Positions 1-7,545 of a stretch of 20,613 nucleotides of DNA are shown in pieces. Positions within the stretch are counted from its first letter, which is position 1; the number at the start of each line of letters is the position of its first letter. Both the position numbers and the translations under genes were made by a program. The notes below the pieces were generated by a model, which searched no databases, had not been told where the DNA came from, and saw only the letters and a program-made list of their open reading frames with translations. The DNA is from a virus. The stretch covers positions 1 to 20,613 of IMG/VR virus record IMGVR_UViG_3300044539_000107, one strand, 5' to 3'.

Positions 1-13
1 GAAAGAACGAGTA

Positions 14-262
14 ATGGTTGAGTTTAATCTTGTTTTAGAAAACAGTAAATTAAAAGAAGATTTAGGTATAGAAAATTTACAGTTTTCTAAATGTACTTTT
101 AATATTGCTAATATTGAATATTTTAGAGAGTCTTTGAATGGAGATGGTGAAGCAGAGCCTTACACTGTAGCTATCCTAGATACCGGTTCAGTATTATGTT
201 TAGATATAACTTATGAAGATTTTAAAAAATTATATAAAAAAAATGTAGTAGATGAGCAATGA
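14..262 (+). CDS. Hypothetical protein, possibly 5'-partial
   Basis: An 82-residue acidic protein that I do not recognise. The frame is open from base 2 with no stop before the ATG at 14, so the true start may lie upstream of the window. The central part contains NGDGEAEPYTVAILDTGSVL, which looks like beta strands around a turn, followed by a Lys-rich helix-like end (YEDFKKLYKK). There is no signal peptide or membrane segment. Its last 11 bases overlap the next small gene, which suggests translational coupling in the run of genes leading to the terminase. A function cannot be given from sequence alone. Confidence 0.7.
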   Translation: MVEFNLVLENSKLKEDLGIENLQFSKCTFNIANIEYFRESLNGDGEAEPYTVAILDTGSVLCLDITYEDFKKLYKKNVVDEQ

Positions 263-431
263 TGAGTATCAACAACAATCCTATTGGACAAATAATGGAT
301 TGTGTATAGAAAAAGATAAAGATGGAAAATGTTTAGTGTCTGTTAAATATATTTTTATGGACCTTAAACAAGATGATAAACTTTTTTGTGAACAAATAAA
401 ACAAAATAAAAATGATACCAAAATTCTTTGA
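252..431 (+). CDS. Small hypothetical protein (59 aa)
   Basis: A 59-codon ORF bridging two larger genes. It starts with ATG at 252 inside the end of the upstream gene and stops with TGA at 429-431, 20 bases into the next gene. Without it there would be a gap of about 150 bases, unusual in this tightly packed stretch. The product starts MSNDEYQQQSYW, is polar, contains three cysteines and has a Lys-rich C-terminal half. I recognise no domain. The start-stop overlaps on both sides, typical of coupled phage genes, are the main support. Confidence 0.6.
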   Translation: MSNDEYQQQSYWTNNGLCIEKDKDGKCLVSVKYIFMDLKQDDKLFCEQIKQNKNDTKIL

Positions 432-924
432 TATAATTGGAGGGCATGTTGTAATTAATCATAACTGTTTATCCATTCCAGAATTAAAAGCATTGCATGA
501 TAAATATGTTGATCCTATACCAGCTTTTAACTACCTTTATTACATGTATGATATGGAAAGTCCTTATGTTAATATTGAGGAAGATGTAAAAGAAGATATT
601 ATCTTAAAGGATTATCCTGGAGAATATACTCTTGAAGATGAGGAAATGATTGCTGCTATTGAGAAATTAGAGTTACTATATGTTACAACAACCTACAGAT
701 ATTACTTAGATAATAAAGGGTTACTTGAAAGATTAGGTGCTTTTGCTAGAACTGCTGTTATTACTTCAGGAAGAGATGGCAACATTGGCGCATTACAATC
801 TCAAGTAAAGTCAGTAGGTAAAACCATACTAGAGTACAAACAACTTGAAAAAATTGTGTTACAAGAATTAGAAGAAACTAAAGGCCGTGCAAGGGGCGGT
901 AAAAGATTAGCTTATGATCAATAA
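412..924 (+). CDS. Hypothetical protein, candidate small terminase subunit
   Basis: A 170-residue protein two genes upstream of the large terminase. The N-terminal 60 residues are mixed (MIPKFFDIIGGHVVINHN). An acidic patch follows at about 52-82 (NIEEDVKEDI, YTLEDEEM). The C-terminal half is predicted helical, with a long heptad-like stretch (SVGKTILEYKQLEKIVLQEL, about 133-152) and a basic, Gly/Arg-rich tail (GRARGGKRLAYDQ). Small terminase subunits commonly combine a helical oligomerisation core with a basic tail and lie just upstream of terL, so position and architecture fit. I see no clear N-terminal helix-turn-helix, so this role is inference. Confidence 0.6.
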   Translation: MIPKFFDIIGGHVVINHNCLSIPELKALHDKYVDPIPAFNYLYYMYDMESPYVNIEEDVKEDIILKDYPGEYTLEDEEMIAAIEKLELLYVTTTYRYYLDNKGLLERLGAFARTAVITSGRDGNIGALQSQVKSVGKTILEYKQLEKIVLQELEETKGRARGGKRLAYDQ

Positions 925-1126
925 AGATAACTTATATGACTGGTTGTTCCATTACAACCACTACACTAATATGTGGAATGCATTTAAAAGAGATGATCTT
1001 AATAAATACTTTAATGGAGAATTAGAAAATATATTGACTTCAAAAAAGCACAGTACCTTGGTTGAGATTATTGAAAAAACCAAAGGTGATAAAACAGCTC
1101 TTAAAAAATTATTAAATGACAAATGA
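914..1126 (+). CDS. Small hypothetical protein preceding the terminase
   Basis: A 70-residue protein overlapping the upstream gene by 11 bases and the terminase gene by 11 bases. The first 30 residues are rich in Tyr, Trp and Asn (NLYDWLFHYNHYTNMWNAFK) and the C-terminal half is Lys-rich and probably helical. I vaguely recall similar WLFHYN-type mini-proteins near terminases of large Bacteroidota phages but cannot name a family. It may be a packaging accessory or a regulator; no catalytic motif is visible. Confidence 0.65.
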   Translation: MINKDNLYDWLFHYNHYTNMWNAFKRDDLNKYFNGELENILTSKKHSTLVEIIEKTKGDKTALKKLLNDK

Positions 1127-3326
1127 TCCTTATATAGTTGTTCCTACCTGGGAAAATGATATTTGGTCAACTACCACTTTTGATACACTATTGGAGTTTA
1201 GAGAGTTTTTAGTATCCTTGTTTAAAGCACGTGCCGGTCTGTATGAATTTGATGAAACAGCTTTAGAGTTTAACGCACAAGCTCAAAAATTTAATAAAGC
1301 TGGTTACTTTTGTTTATATCCTGAAGGAAGCAGAGACTATTTAACTTACTGGGAAGATCAAAAAGCAAAATGCCGTAATGGTGTTATCTTTAAAAATGAA
1401 TCTAAGACTTGGTATTTATCTCGTGATTATTATATGTGGATTAACTTTCTCCCAATCAATGATAAAGTTAAAAAGAAATTTGATTTTCCTGAAGTATGGG
1501 ATAGTCAATACCACATGGCTCTTTATGAAATACTAGCAGAACTTCACTGGATGCATGCTGCTATTTTAAAAAAACGTCAGTTTGGCTCAAGTTATTTTCA
1601 CATGGCTAAGCTTATTAATCAAATCTGGTTTGAAGAAACACCTATTCTTAAAATGGGTGCATCATTAAAAGATTATATTAATGAAAAAGGATCTTGGAAA
1701 TTCTTAATGGAATACAAATCTTTCTTAGATGATAAGACTGCTTGGTACCGTCCAATGAATCCAGGTAAGATATTAATGTGGCAACAACAAATTGAAGATA
1801 CAGGTCCTGATGGTAGATCTAAATTAAAAGGTTTAAAAGGTGTGCTTCAAGGTGTGAGTTTTGATCAAAATGATACTGCTGGTGTAGGGGGTGCAATAAG
1901 ATTCTTTTTTTATGAAGAAGCTGGTATTGCTCCCACAATGGATAAAACTGTAGAGTATTTGTTTCCAGCATTACAATCCGGAGACATAACTACAGGTACT
2001 TTTATTGCTGCAGGTTCTGTAGGTGATCTTGATCAATGTGATCCCCTTAAAGAAATGATTGAAAGACCTGTTGTAAATAGTATTTATCCAGTAACAACAG
2101 ATCTATTAGATGATAAAGGTACAATAGGCCAATCTGGTTTATTTATTCCTGAACAATGGTCAATGCCTCCTTACATTGATAAGTATGGTAATTCACTAGT
2201 AGAAGAAGCAACTGCCGCTCTTAACACTAAATTTGATCAATGGAAAAAGGATCTTTCTCCTGAAAAATACCAACTCCGTGTATCACAGCATCCCCGGAAT
2301 ATTGCTGAAGCATTTGCTTACAGAAAAGTATCATTGTTTCCACAAAATTTAATTGCTGCACAAAAAAGAAGAATTGAAGATAAAGAATATCACTATGAGC
2401 ATATTGAACTTATACGTGATGCCAATGGTAAAATTGAACCTAAGATTACAAATAAGTTACCTATCAGTGAATTTCCTATAACAAAAAAAACAGAAGATAA
2501 AACAGGCGCACTTGTGGTGTGGGAAAGACCAGATGCTAATGCTTCCTGGGGAACATATTATGCTTCAATAGATCCTGTGTCAGAAGGTAAGACTACAACA
2601 TCAGAATCTTTGTGCTCTATTTATGTGTATAAAAATCCTGTTGAAGTAACTCGTCATGATAGAGATAAAACTGAAGTGTTTATTGAAAGAGATAAAATTG
2701 TAGCAGCTTGGTGTGGACGTTTTGACGATATCACTAAAACTCATCAAAGACTTGAGATGATTATTGAATGGTATAACTCATGGACATTAATAGAAAATAA
2801 CGTTTCCTTGTTTATTCAATACATGATCAGTAAACACAAACAACGTTACTTAGTGCCCAAAGATCAAATCTTTTTCTTAAAAGAGTTGTCTGCAAATAGG
2901 AATGTGTTTCAAGAATATGGTTGGAAAAATGTAAGCACAATATTTAAAGGTCATTTATTAAGTTACTTAATTGAGTACTTAAGAGAGGAAATAGATGTTG
3001 AAACTAAAGAAGACGGCACCATAGTAAAAACCATTTATGGTATTGAGAGAATCCCTGATGTCATGGCCATGGAAGAAATGAAAGCATACAACGATGATGT
3101 CAATGTAGATAGAATTGTAGCCCTTGCTTCGTTGATTGCTTTTGCTAAAGTACAGCAAGCAAACAGAGGTTTTAGAAAAAGAGTTGAAAATCTTGACAAA
3201 AATCACTTGGAAAAGTCATCAAATTTGTTTAAATTAAACGTAAGCCCTTTCCGGCATATTGGAAAGAGTGCAGGAACACGTGGTTCAATGAGTGCACCAA
3301 GAAGTCCTTTTAAAAATATAAGATAA
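1116..3326 (+). CDS. terL: Terminase large subunit (ATPase-nuclease DNA packaging motor)
   Basis: A 736-residue motor that translocates phage DNA into the prohead and cuts it. The N-terminal ATPase domain shows a P-loop-like KKRQFGSS at about 152-159, lacking the usual GK(S/T) lysine; a Walker B-like strand IRFFFYEEAG at 261-270 with catalytic Glu at 267/268; and a coupling motif near GTFIAAGS at 294-301. The C-terminal RNase H-like nuclease domain shows SIDPVSEG with Asp486, LIENNV with Glu560 and NVDRIVALA with Asp665, the usual acidic triad order. It ends six bases before the portal gene. Terminases are usually 450-750 residues, so this is at the long end. The function is secure from domain order and context; the deviant P-loop is discussed as a finding. 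Confidence 0.9.
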   Translation: MTNDPYIVVPTWENDIWSTTTFDTLLEFREFLVSLFKARAGLYEFDETALEFNAQAQKFNKAGYFCLYPEGSRDYLTYWEDQKAKCRNGVIFKNESKTWYLSRDYYMWINFLPINDKVKKKFDFPEVWDSQYHMALYEILAELHWMHAAILKKRQFGSSYFHMAKLINQIWFEETPILKMGASLKDYINEKGSWKFLMEYKSFLDDKTAWYRPMNPGKILMWQQQIEDTGPDGRSKLKGLKGVLQGVSFDQNDTAGVGGAIRFFFYEEAGIAPTMDKTVEYLFPALQSGDITTGTFIAAGSVGDLDQCDPLKEMIERPVVNSIYPVTTDLLDDKGTIGQSGLFIPEQWSMPPYIDKYGNSLVEEATAALNTKFDQWKKDLSPEKYQLRVSQHPRNIAEAFAYRKVSLFPQNLIAAQKRRIEDKEYHYEHIELIRDANGKIEPKITNKLPISEFPITKKTEDKTGALVVWERPDANASWGTYYASIDPVSEGKTTTSESLCSIYVYKNPVEVTRHDRDKTEVFIERDKIVAAWCGRFDDITKTHQRLEMIIEWYNSWTLIENNVSLFIQYMISKHKQRYLVPKDQIFFLKELSANRNVFQEYGWKNVSTIFKGHLLSYLIEYLREEIDVETKEDGTIVKTIYGIERIPDVMAMEEMKAYNDDVNVDRIVALASLIAFAKVQQANRGFRKRVENLDKNHLEKSSNLFKLNVSPFRHIGKSAGTRGSMSAPRSPFKNIR

Positions 3327-3332
3327 AAAAAT

Positions 3333-6116
3333 ATGAAAGTATTAAACGCAATGCAGCTTAAAGCTGGTGCAAAATCAGAATATAACAGAATGGGTAGCAT
3401 TACCCAACCTATTCAATTTATACCACGTGCAGAAAAAGATGATGAATGGACAGCATGGAACTGTGACTGGTTAGAGTGGAATGGTCTTAAACAAATACGC
3501 AGAAATGCACGTAGGTTTATGAAAAATTATAAACTGGCTAAAGGTGTAATTGATAAAGCTGACTACATTATTGAAGAAGATAATGAGATGCGTGATCTTA
3601 TTGAGACATTGGTTCAAGAAGATACTTCTGCATTAGAACTTAAATTTTATCCTATTATCCCTAACGTGGTTAATGTACTTGTATCTGAATTTGCTAAGAG
3701 GAATACTAAAACAGTTATCCGTGGTGTAGATGAATTTACATATAATGAACAACTAGAAGCTAAAAGATCTCAAGTAGAAGATGTATTGTTTCAACGTGCT
3801 GAACAAAAATTAATGATGCAAATGATTGAACAAGGAATGAATCAAGATGATCCTGAAGTTCAAAAACAAATGCAACAACAAATGTCTCCAGAAAACATGA
3901 AGACTTTACCAGAGATTCAAACATTCTTTGATAAAGATTACAGAAGTATGTGTGAGCAATGGGCTGCTCATCAAATGAAAATAGATGAAGAACGTTTTAA
4001 AATGGATGAACTTGAAGAAAGAGCTTTCAGAGATATGCTTATTACTGATAGAGAATTTTGGCATTTTAAAATGGGTGAAGATGATTATGAAGTTGAATTG
4101 TGGAATCCAGTATTAACTTTTTATCATAAGTCACCTGATGCTCGTTACGTATCACAAGGTAACTGGGCCGGCAAAGTGGATATGATGACTATTGCGGATG
4201 TTATTGATAAGTATGGGTATTTAATGACTCAGATCCAATTAGAATCTCTTGAAGCAATTTACCCAGTAAGATCTGCAGGTTATCCGTTACAAGGTTACCA
4301 AAATGATGGATCTTATTATGACGCTACTAAGTCTCATGACTGGAATAGTAATATGCCAGGGTTAGCTTACCGTCAATTTACTTCAATGTGGGATAACTCA
4401 GTTGCACCTGGTGGAGATATTATTAACTGGATTATGGCTGAAGGAGAAGATTATGCACCAATGGGTTCTTCTTTTTTATTACGTGTTACAACATCTTATT
4501 GGAAATCACAACGTAAATTAGGCCACTTAACAAAGATTGCTGAAAATGGTGAAACTATTGTTGACATTGTTGATGAATCATACAAGGTTACTGATAAACC
4601 TGTTTACAATACCAGACTGGTTACAAATAAAAGTAAAGACAATTTAGTATTTGGAGAACACATTGATTGGATCTGGATTAATGAAGTTTGGGGTGGAGTT
4701 AAAATAGGCCCTAATCATCCTTCTTTCTGGGGTATGAATAATCCAGGAGGCATCAATCCAATGTACTTAGGTATTGATAAAAATAAAATTGGCCCTTTAA
4801 GATTTCAATTCAAAGGTGATAAAACTCTTTATGGTTGTAAACTTCCTGTAGAAGGCGCTATATTCTCTGACCGTAATACTAGGTCAACAGCTATGGTAGA
4901 TTTAATGAAACCATTTCAGATTGGATACAACATTGTAAATAACCAAATAGCAGATATCTTAGTTGATGAGTTAGGTACAATTATCTTACTTGATCAAAAT
5001 GCTTTACCACGTCACTCTATGAATGAAGACTGGGGTAAAAACAATTTAGCCAAAGCTTATGTTGCCATGAAGACTTTTCAGATGTTACCTTTAGATACAT
5101 CTATAACTAACACAGAAAATGCACTTAATTTCCAGCATTTTCAAACACTAAACCTTGAACAAACTAACCGTATGTTATCAAGGATACAAATGGCAAATTA
5201 CTTTAAACAACAATGCTTTGAGGTGATCGGTATCACACCTCAACGTCTAGGTCAGCAAATAGGTCAAACAGAGACAGCTAAAGGTATTGAACAGGCCGTA
5301 ACCGGTTCATACGCCCAGACGGAAACTTACTTTATACAACATTGTGATTACTTAATGCCACGAGTACACCAAATGAGAACAGACTTAGCTCAACATTATC
5401 ACTCAACTAAACCTTCATTAAGATTACAATATATTACAAACACTGAGGAAAAAGTTAACTTTGAGATGAATGGTACAGATTTATTATTAAGAGATCTTAA
5501 TTTATTCTGCACTACTAAAGCTAATCAACGTTCTATACTTGAGCAAATGAAACAAATGGTTGTAGGTAATAATACTACAGGAGCAACAATCTTTGATCTA
5601 GGTAATGTTATGCAGGCTGAATCCTTAGCTGAGGTTAATCATGTATTAAAAGAAACTGATAGAAAAGCTCAAGCTCAACGTCAAGAACAAATGCAACATG
5701 AACAGCAAATGGCTGAACAAGCTAATCAAACCAGATTGCAAGAAAAACAAATGGAACTTGATGCTGATGCACTTAAAGAAGAAAACCGTAACAGAACTAC
5801 ATTACTTGCTGCTGAAATTAAAGCAGCCGGCTTTGGCGCTATGCAGGATATAAATCAAAACAAGCAAAGTGATTACTCTGATGAATTAACTAAAATTCAA
5901 AGTTCAAATGAGTTTCAACAAACAATGAGTTTTGAACAACAGAAAGAAAGAAGCAAAACTATTAATGGTGCAGACAAAAACTCAATAGCTCGTGAGAAAA
6001 TGCAAACACAATTGGCCATGAAACAAATGGATATGAACATAGCTCAAGAGAACAAAAATCAATTTGATCTTAAAAAAAGAGCTCAAGAGAAAAATAAACC
6101 TAAACCAAAAAAGTAA
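3333..6116 (+). CDS. Portal protein, unusually large
   Basis: A 927-residue protein immediately after terL, where the portal ring through which DNA enters the head is normally encoded. Early motifs include WTAWNCDWLEWNGLKQIRRN at about 39-58 and LKFYPIIPNVVNVLVSEFAK at 103-122, which resemble portals of crAss-like and other large Bacteroidota phages as I remember them. A Met/Gln-rich helical insert lies at about 158-190. From about residue 774 the protein is a long Gln/Lys/Glu-rich, probably coiled-coil tail ending KNKPKPKK. Classical portals are 450-750 residues, so the excess is mostly this tail and the insert. The portal identity rests on position, size and family resemblance; I have no direct structural motif. 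Confidence 0.8.
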   Translation: MKVLNAMQLKAGAKSEYNRMGSITQPIQFIPRAEKDDEWTAWNCDWLEWNGLKQIRRNARRFMKNYKLAKGVIDKADYIIEEDNEMRDLIETLVQEDTSALELKFYPIIPNVVNVLVSEFAKRNTKTVIRGVDEFTYNEQLEAKRSQVEDVLFQRAEQKLMMQMIEQGMNQDDPEVQKQMQQQMSPENMKTLPEIQTFFDKDYRSMCEQWAAHQMKIDEERFKMDELEERAFRDMLITDREFWHFKMGEDDYEVELWNPVLTFYHKSPDARYVSQGNWAGKVDMMTIADVIDKYGYLMTQIQLESLEAIYPVRSAGYPLQGYQNDGSYYDATKSHDWNSNMPGLAYRQFTSMWDNSVAPGGDIINWIMAEGEDYAPMGSSFLLRVTTSYWKSQRKLGHLTKIAENGETIVDIVDESYKVTDKPVYNTRLVTNKSKDNLVFGEHIDWIWINEVWGGVKIGPNHPSFWGMNNPGGINPMYLGIDKNKIGPLRFQFKGDKTLYGCKLPVEGAIFSDRNTRSTAMVDLMKPFQIGYNIVNNQIADILVDELGTIILLDQNALPRHSMNEDWGKNNLAKAYVAMKTFQMLPLDTSITNTENALNFQHFQTLNLEQTNRMLSRIQMANYFKQQCFEVIGITPQRLGQQIGQTETAKGIEQAVTGSYAQTETYFIQHCDYLMPRVHQMRTDLAQHYHSTKPSLRLQYITNTEEKVNFEMNGTDLLLRDLNLFCTTKANQRSILEQMKQMVVGNNTTGATIFDLGNVMQAESLAEVNHVLKETDRKAQAQRQEQMQHEQQMAEQANQTRLQEKQMELDADALKEENRNRTTLLAAEIKAAGFGAMQDINQNKQSDYSDELTKIQSSNEFQQTMSFEQQKERSKTINGADKNSIAREKMQTQLAMKQMDMNIAQENKNQFDLKKRAQEKNKPKPKK

Positions 6117-6130
6117 AACTAGCGTTATAA

Positions 6131-6186
6131 TGCAAAAAACTTTATTTATGAATAATAATAAAGCAAATATATAAAGTTTATTTGCA
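6131..6186. promoter_or_regulatory. Imperfect inverted repeat between portal and scaffold genes
   Basis: The gap of 131 bases holds an inverted repeat: TGCA-AAA-AACTTTAT at 6131-6145 pairs with ATAAAGTT-TATT-TGCA at 6171-6186, with eight perfect inner base pairs, four outer pairs and a small asymmetric internal loop; the apical loop is 25 bases. A competing stem pairs GCAAAT at 6163-6168 with ATTTGC at 6180-6185. No T-tract follows, so it is not a canonical terminator. It could be a processing site, a weak terminator or a regulator site. In such AT-rich DNA, chance pairing is a real alternative. Confidence 0.35.
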
Positions 6187-6194
6187 TAAATTTG
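6187..6194 (+). promoter_or_regulatory. Candidate Bacteroidota-type -7 element
   Basis: TAAATTTG matches the TAnnTTTG -7 consensus known from Bacteroidota promoters and lies 54 bases before the scaffold start, in the longest gap of the head module. No TTG or TTTG is found at the expected distance upstream, so the -33 element is missing. A transcript starting a few bases downstream would carry the repeated leader at 6213-6241. Confidence 0.25.
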
Positions 6195-6212
6195 TTATAT
6201 TAAGTATATGAC

Positions 6213-6245
6213 ATGTCAGTCAATAATAACCAACCAACAAAATAA
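6213..6245 (+). repeat. Duplicated leader element with micro-ORF, copy A
   Basis: ATGTCAGTCA (6213-6222) followed after four bases by TAACCAACCAA (6227-6237). The same two blocks recur before the gene at 9268. The element can be read as a ten-codon micro-ORF, MSVNNNQPTK, whose stop TAA lies two bases before the scaffold ATG at 6248. It may be a translational leader, an operator or an mRNA-stability element; the sequence alone does not decide. Confidence 0.5.
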
Positions 6246-6247
6246 AA

Positions 6248-7501
6248 ATGGAAAACAACAATAACAATACAACTGTAGATACCGTAGATATGGATCTAGA
6301 TCAACTCCTAAACATAGGAGATGCAGTTATGTTACCTTCTTCCGGAGATGACAAAGTAAAAAACTCAATTTTTTCACGTAACAAGACAGACTTGTCTTTT
6401 CTTGATAAACCTGAGGAAAAAGAAATCACACCTCCTGCAGATAATGCAGATAAAAAAGAAGGTGGTGAACCTAAGGTCATTGCTCCTGAAATAACAAGTG
6501 ATGAATTTAATGATCTTGTTAATGACACTGAAGTAGACACTAAAAAAACTACAGGTAGACCTAAACTTGAAAAAGAAGGTTTAATTGAGTTAACTACTAA
6601 GTTGTTTGAGAAAAACTTACTTACTCCATTTGATGATGAGAAACCATTAGACAAATATACACTTCAAGATTTTGAAGAATTAATTGAAGCTAACTTTAAT
6701 GAAAAAGAAAAAAACTTATCTAGCCAAGTGTCTGAGCAGTTTTTTAATTCTTTACCAGGAGAGTTTCAGTATGCTGCAGAATACATTTCTAAAGGCGGTA
6801 CTGATTTAAAAGGTTTATTTAAAAGCTTAGCTCAAGTAGAAGAAGTAAGACAAATGAATCCAGCTGATGAAAATGATGCTAGACATATTGTAAGAAGCTA
6901 TCTTCAAGCTACCAACTTTGGTAACCAAGAAGAGATTGAAGAAGAAATTGTTGGGTGGGATGATCGTGGTGAATTAGAAAATAAAGCAGCTAAGTTTAAA
7001 CCTAAGTTGGATGCAATGTCTGAAAAACAAGTTCAGTATAAATTGCAACAACAAGCTCAATTGCAACAACAACAACAAAAACAAATGGAATTATACATGG
7101 ATAATGTATATAAAACATTAGAACCAGGTGAATTAAACGGTTTAAGACTTGACAGAAAAACTCAAAACTTGTTATTCACAGGATTGGTTCAACCAAATTA
7201 CCAATCAGCAAACGGTAATGCTACAAACTTACTTGGTCACTTACTTGAGAAACATCAATATATTGAACCTAACCATGGTTTAATTGCTGAAGCATTATGG
7301 CTTTTAGCTGATCCTGATGGTTACAAAAATAAAGTACGTGAGGTTACAAAAAAAGAAGTAGTTGCTGACACAGTACGTAAATTAAAATCTGAACAATCTA
7401 ATAAATCAGCATCTTACTCAGATGATGAAGCAGAAGATAATAAACCAAAAGGAAGTTACAAGATTCCACGGGCAGCCGGTGGAGGATTTTTTAAACGCTA
7501 A
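6248..7501 (+). CDS. Putative capsid scaffold protein
   Basis: A 417-residue protein between portal and major capsid genes, the classic place for a scaffold. The first 110 residues are acidic and low in complexity, starting with an Asn run and continuing with many Asp/Glu and Lys. A helical middle follows, including a Gln-rich run (LQQQAQLQQQQQKQ, about residues 266-279). The C-terminus is basic and glycine-rich (IPRAAGGGFFKR), similar in style to scaffold tails that bind capsid subunits. There is no serine protease signature, so a protease-scaffold fusion is unlikely. The assignment rests on context and composition. Its start is tightly preceded by the leader micro-ORF. Confidence 0.65.
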   Translation: MENNNNNTTVDTVDMDLDQLLNIGDAVMLPSSGDDKVKNSIFSRNKTDLSFLDKPEEKEITPPADNADKKEGGEPKVIAPEITSDEFNDLVNDTEVDTKKTTGRPKLEKEGLIELTTKLFEKNLLTPFDDEKPLDKYTLQDFEELIEANFNEKEKNLSSQVSEQFFNSLPGEFQYAAEYISKGGTDLKGLFKSLAQVEEVRQMNPADENDARHIVRSYLQATNFGNQEEIEEEIVGWDDRGELENKAAKFKPKLDAMSEKQVQYKLQQQAQLQQQQQKQMELYMDNVYKTLEPGELNGLRLDRKTQNLLFTGLVQPNYQSANGNATNLLGHLLEKHQYIEPNHGLIAEALWLLADPDGYKNKVREVTKKEVVADTVRKLKSEQSNKSASYSDDEAEDNKPKGSYKIPRAAGGGFFKR

Positions 7502-7545
7502 TAACACAATAAATAAAATATAAACCCTAAAAACAAAAAAAAAGA

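Noticed and set aside
5220-5241. GAGGTG/CACCTC stem in the portal gene
   Set aside because: Six pairs with a ten-base loop, encoding ordinary portal residues. No boundary or T-tract, so probably chance.
6301-6654. Antisense ORF of 117 codons opposite the scaffold gene
   Set aside because: Ser-rich product with no motif, lying opposite an acidic low-complexity coding segment. A shadow of the real frame, and all neighbours are on the + strand.
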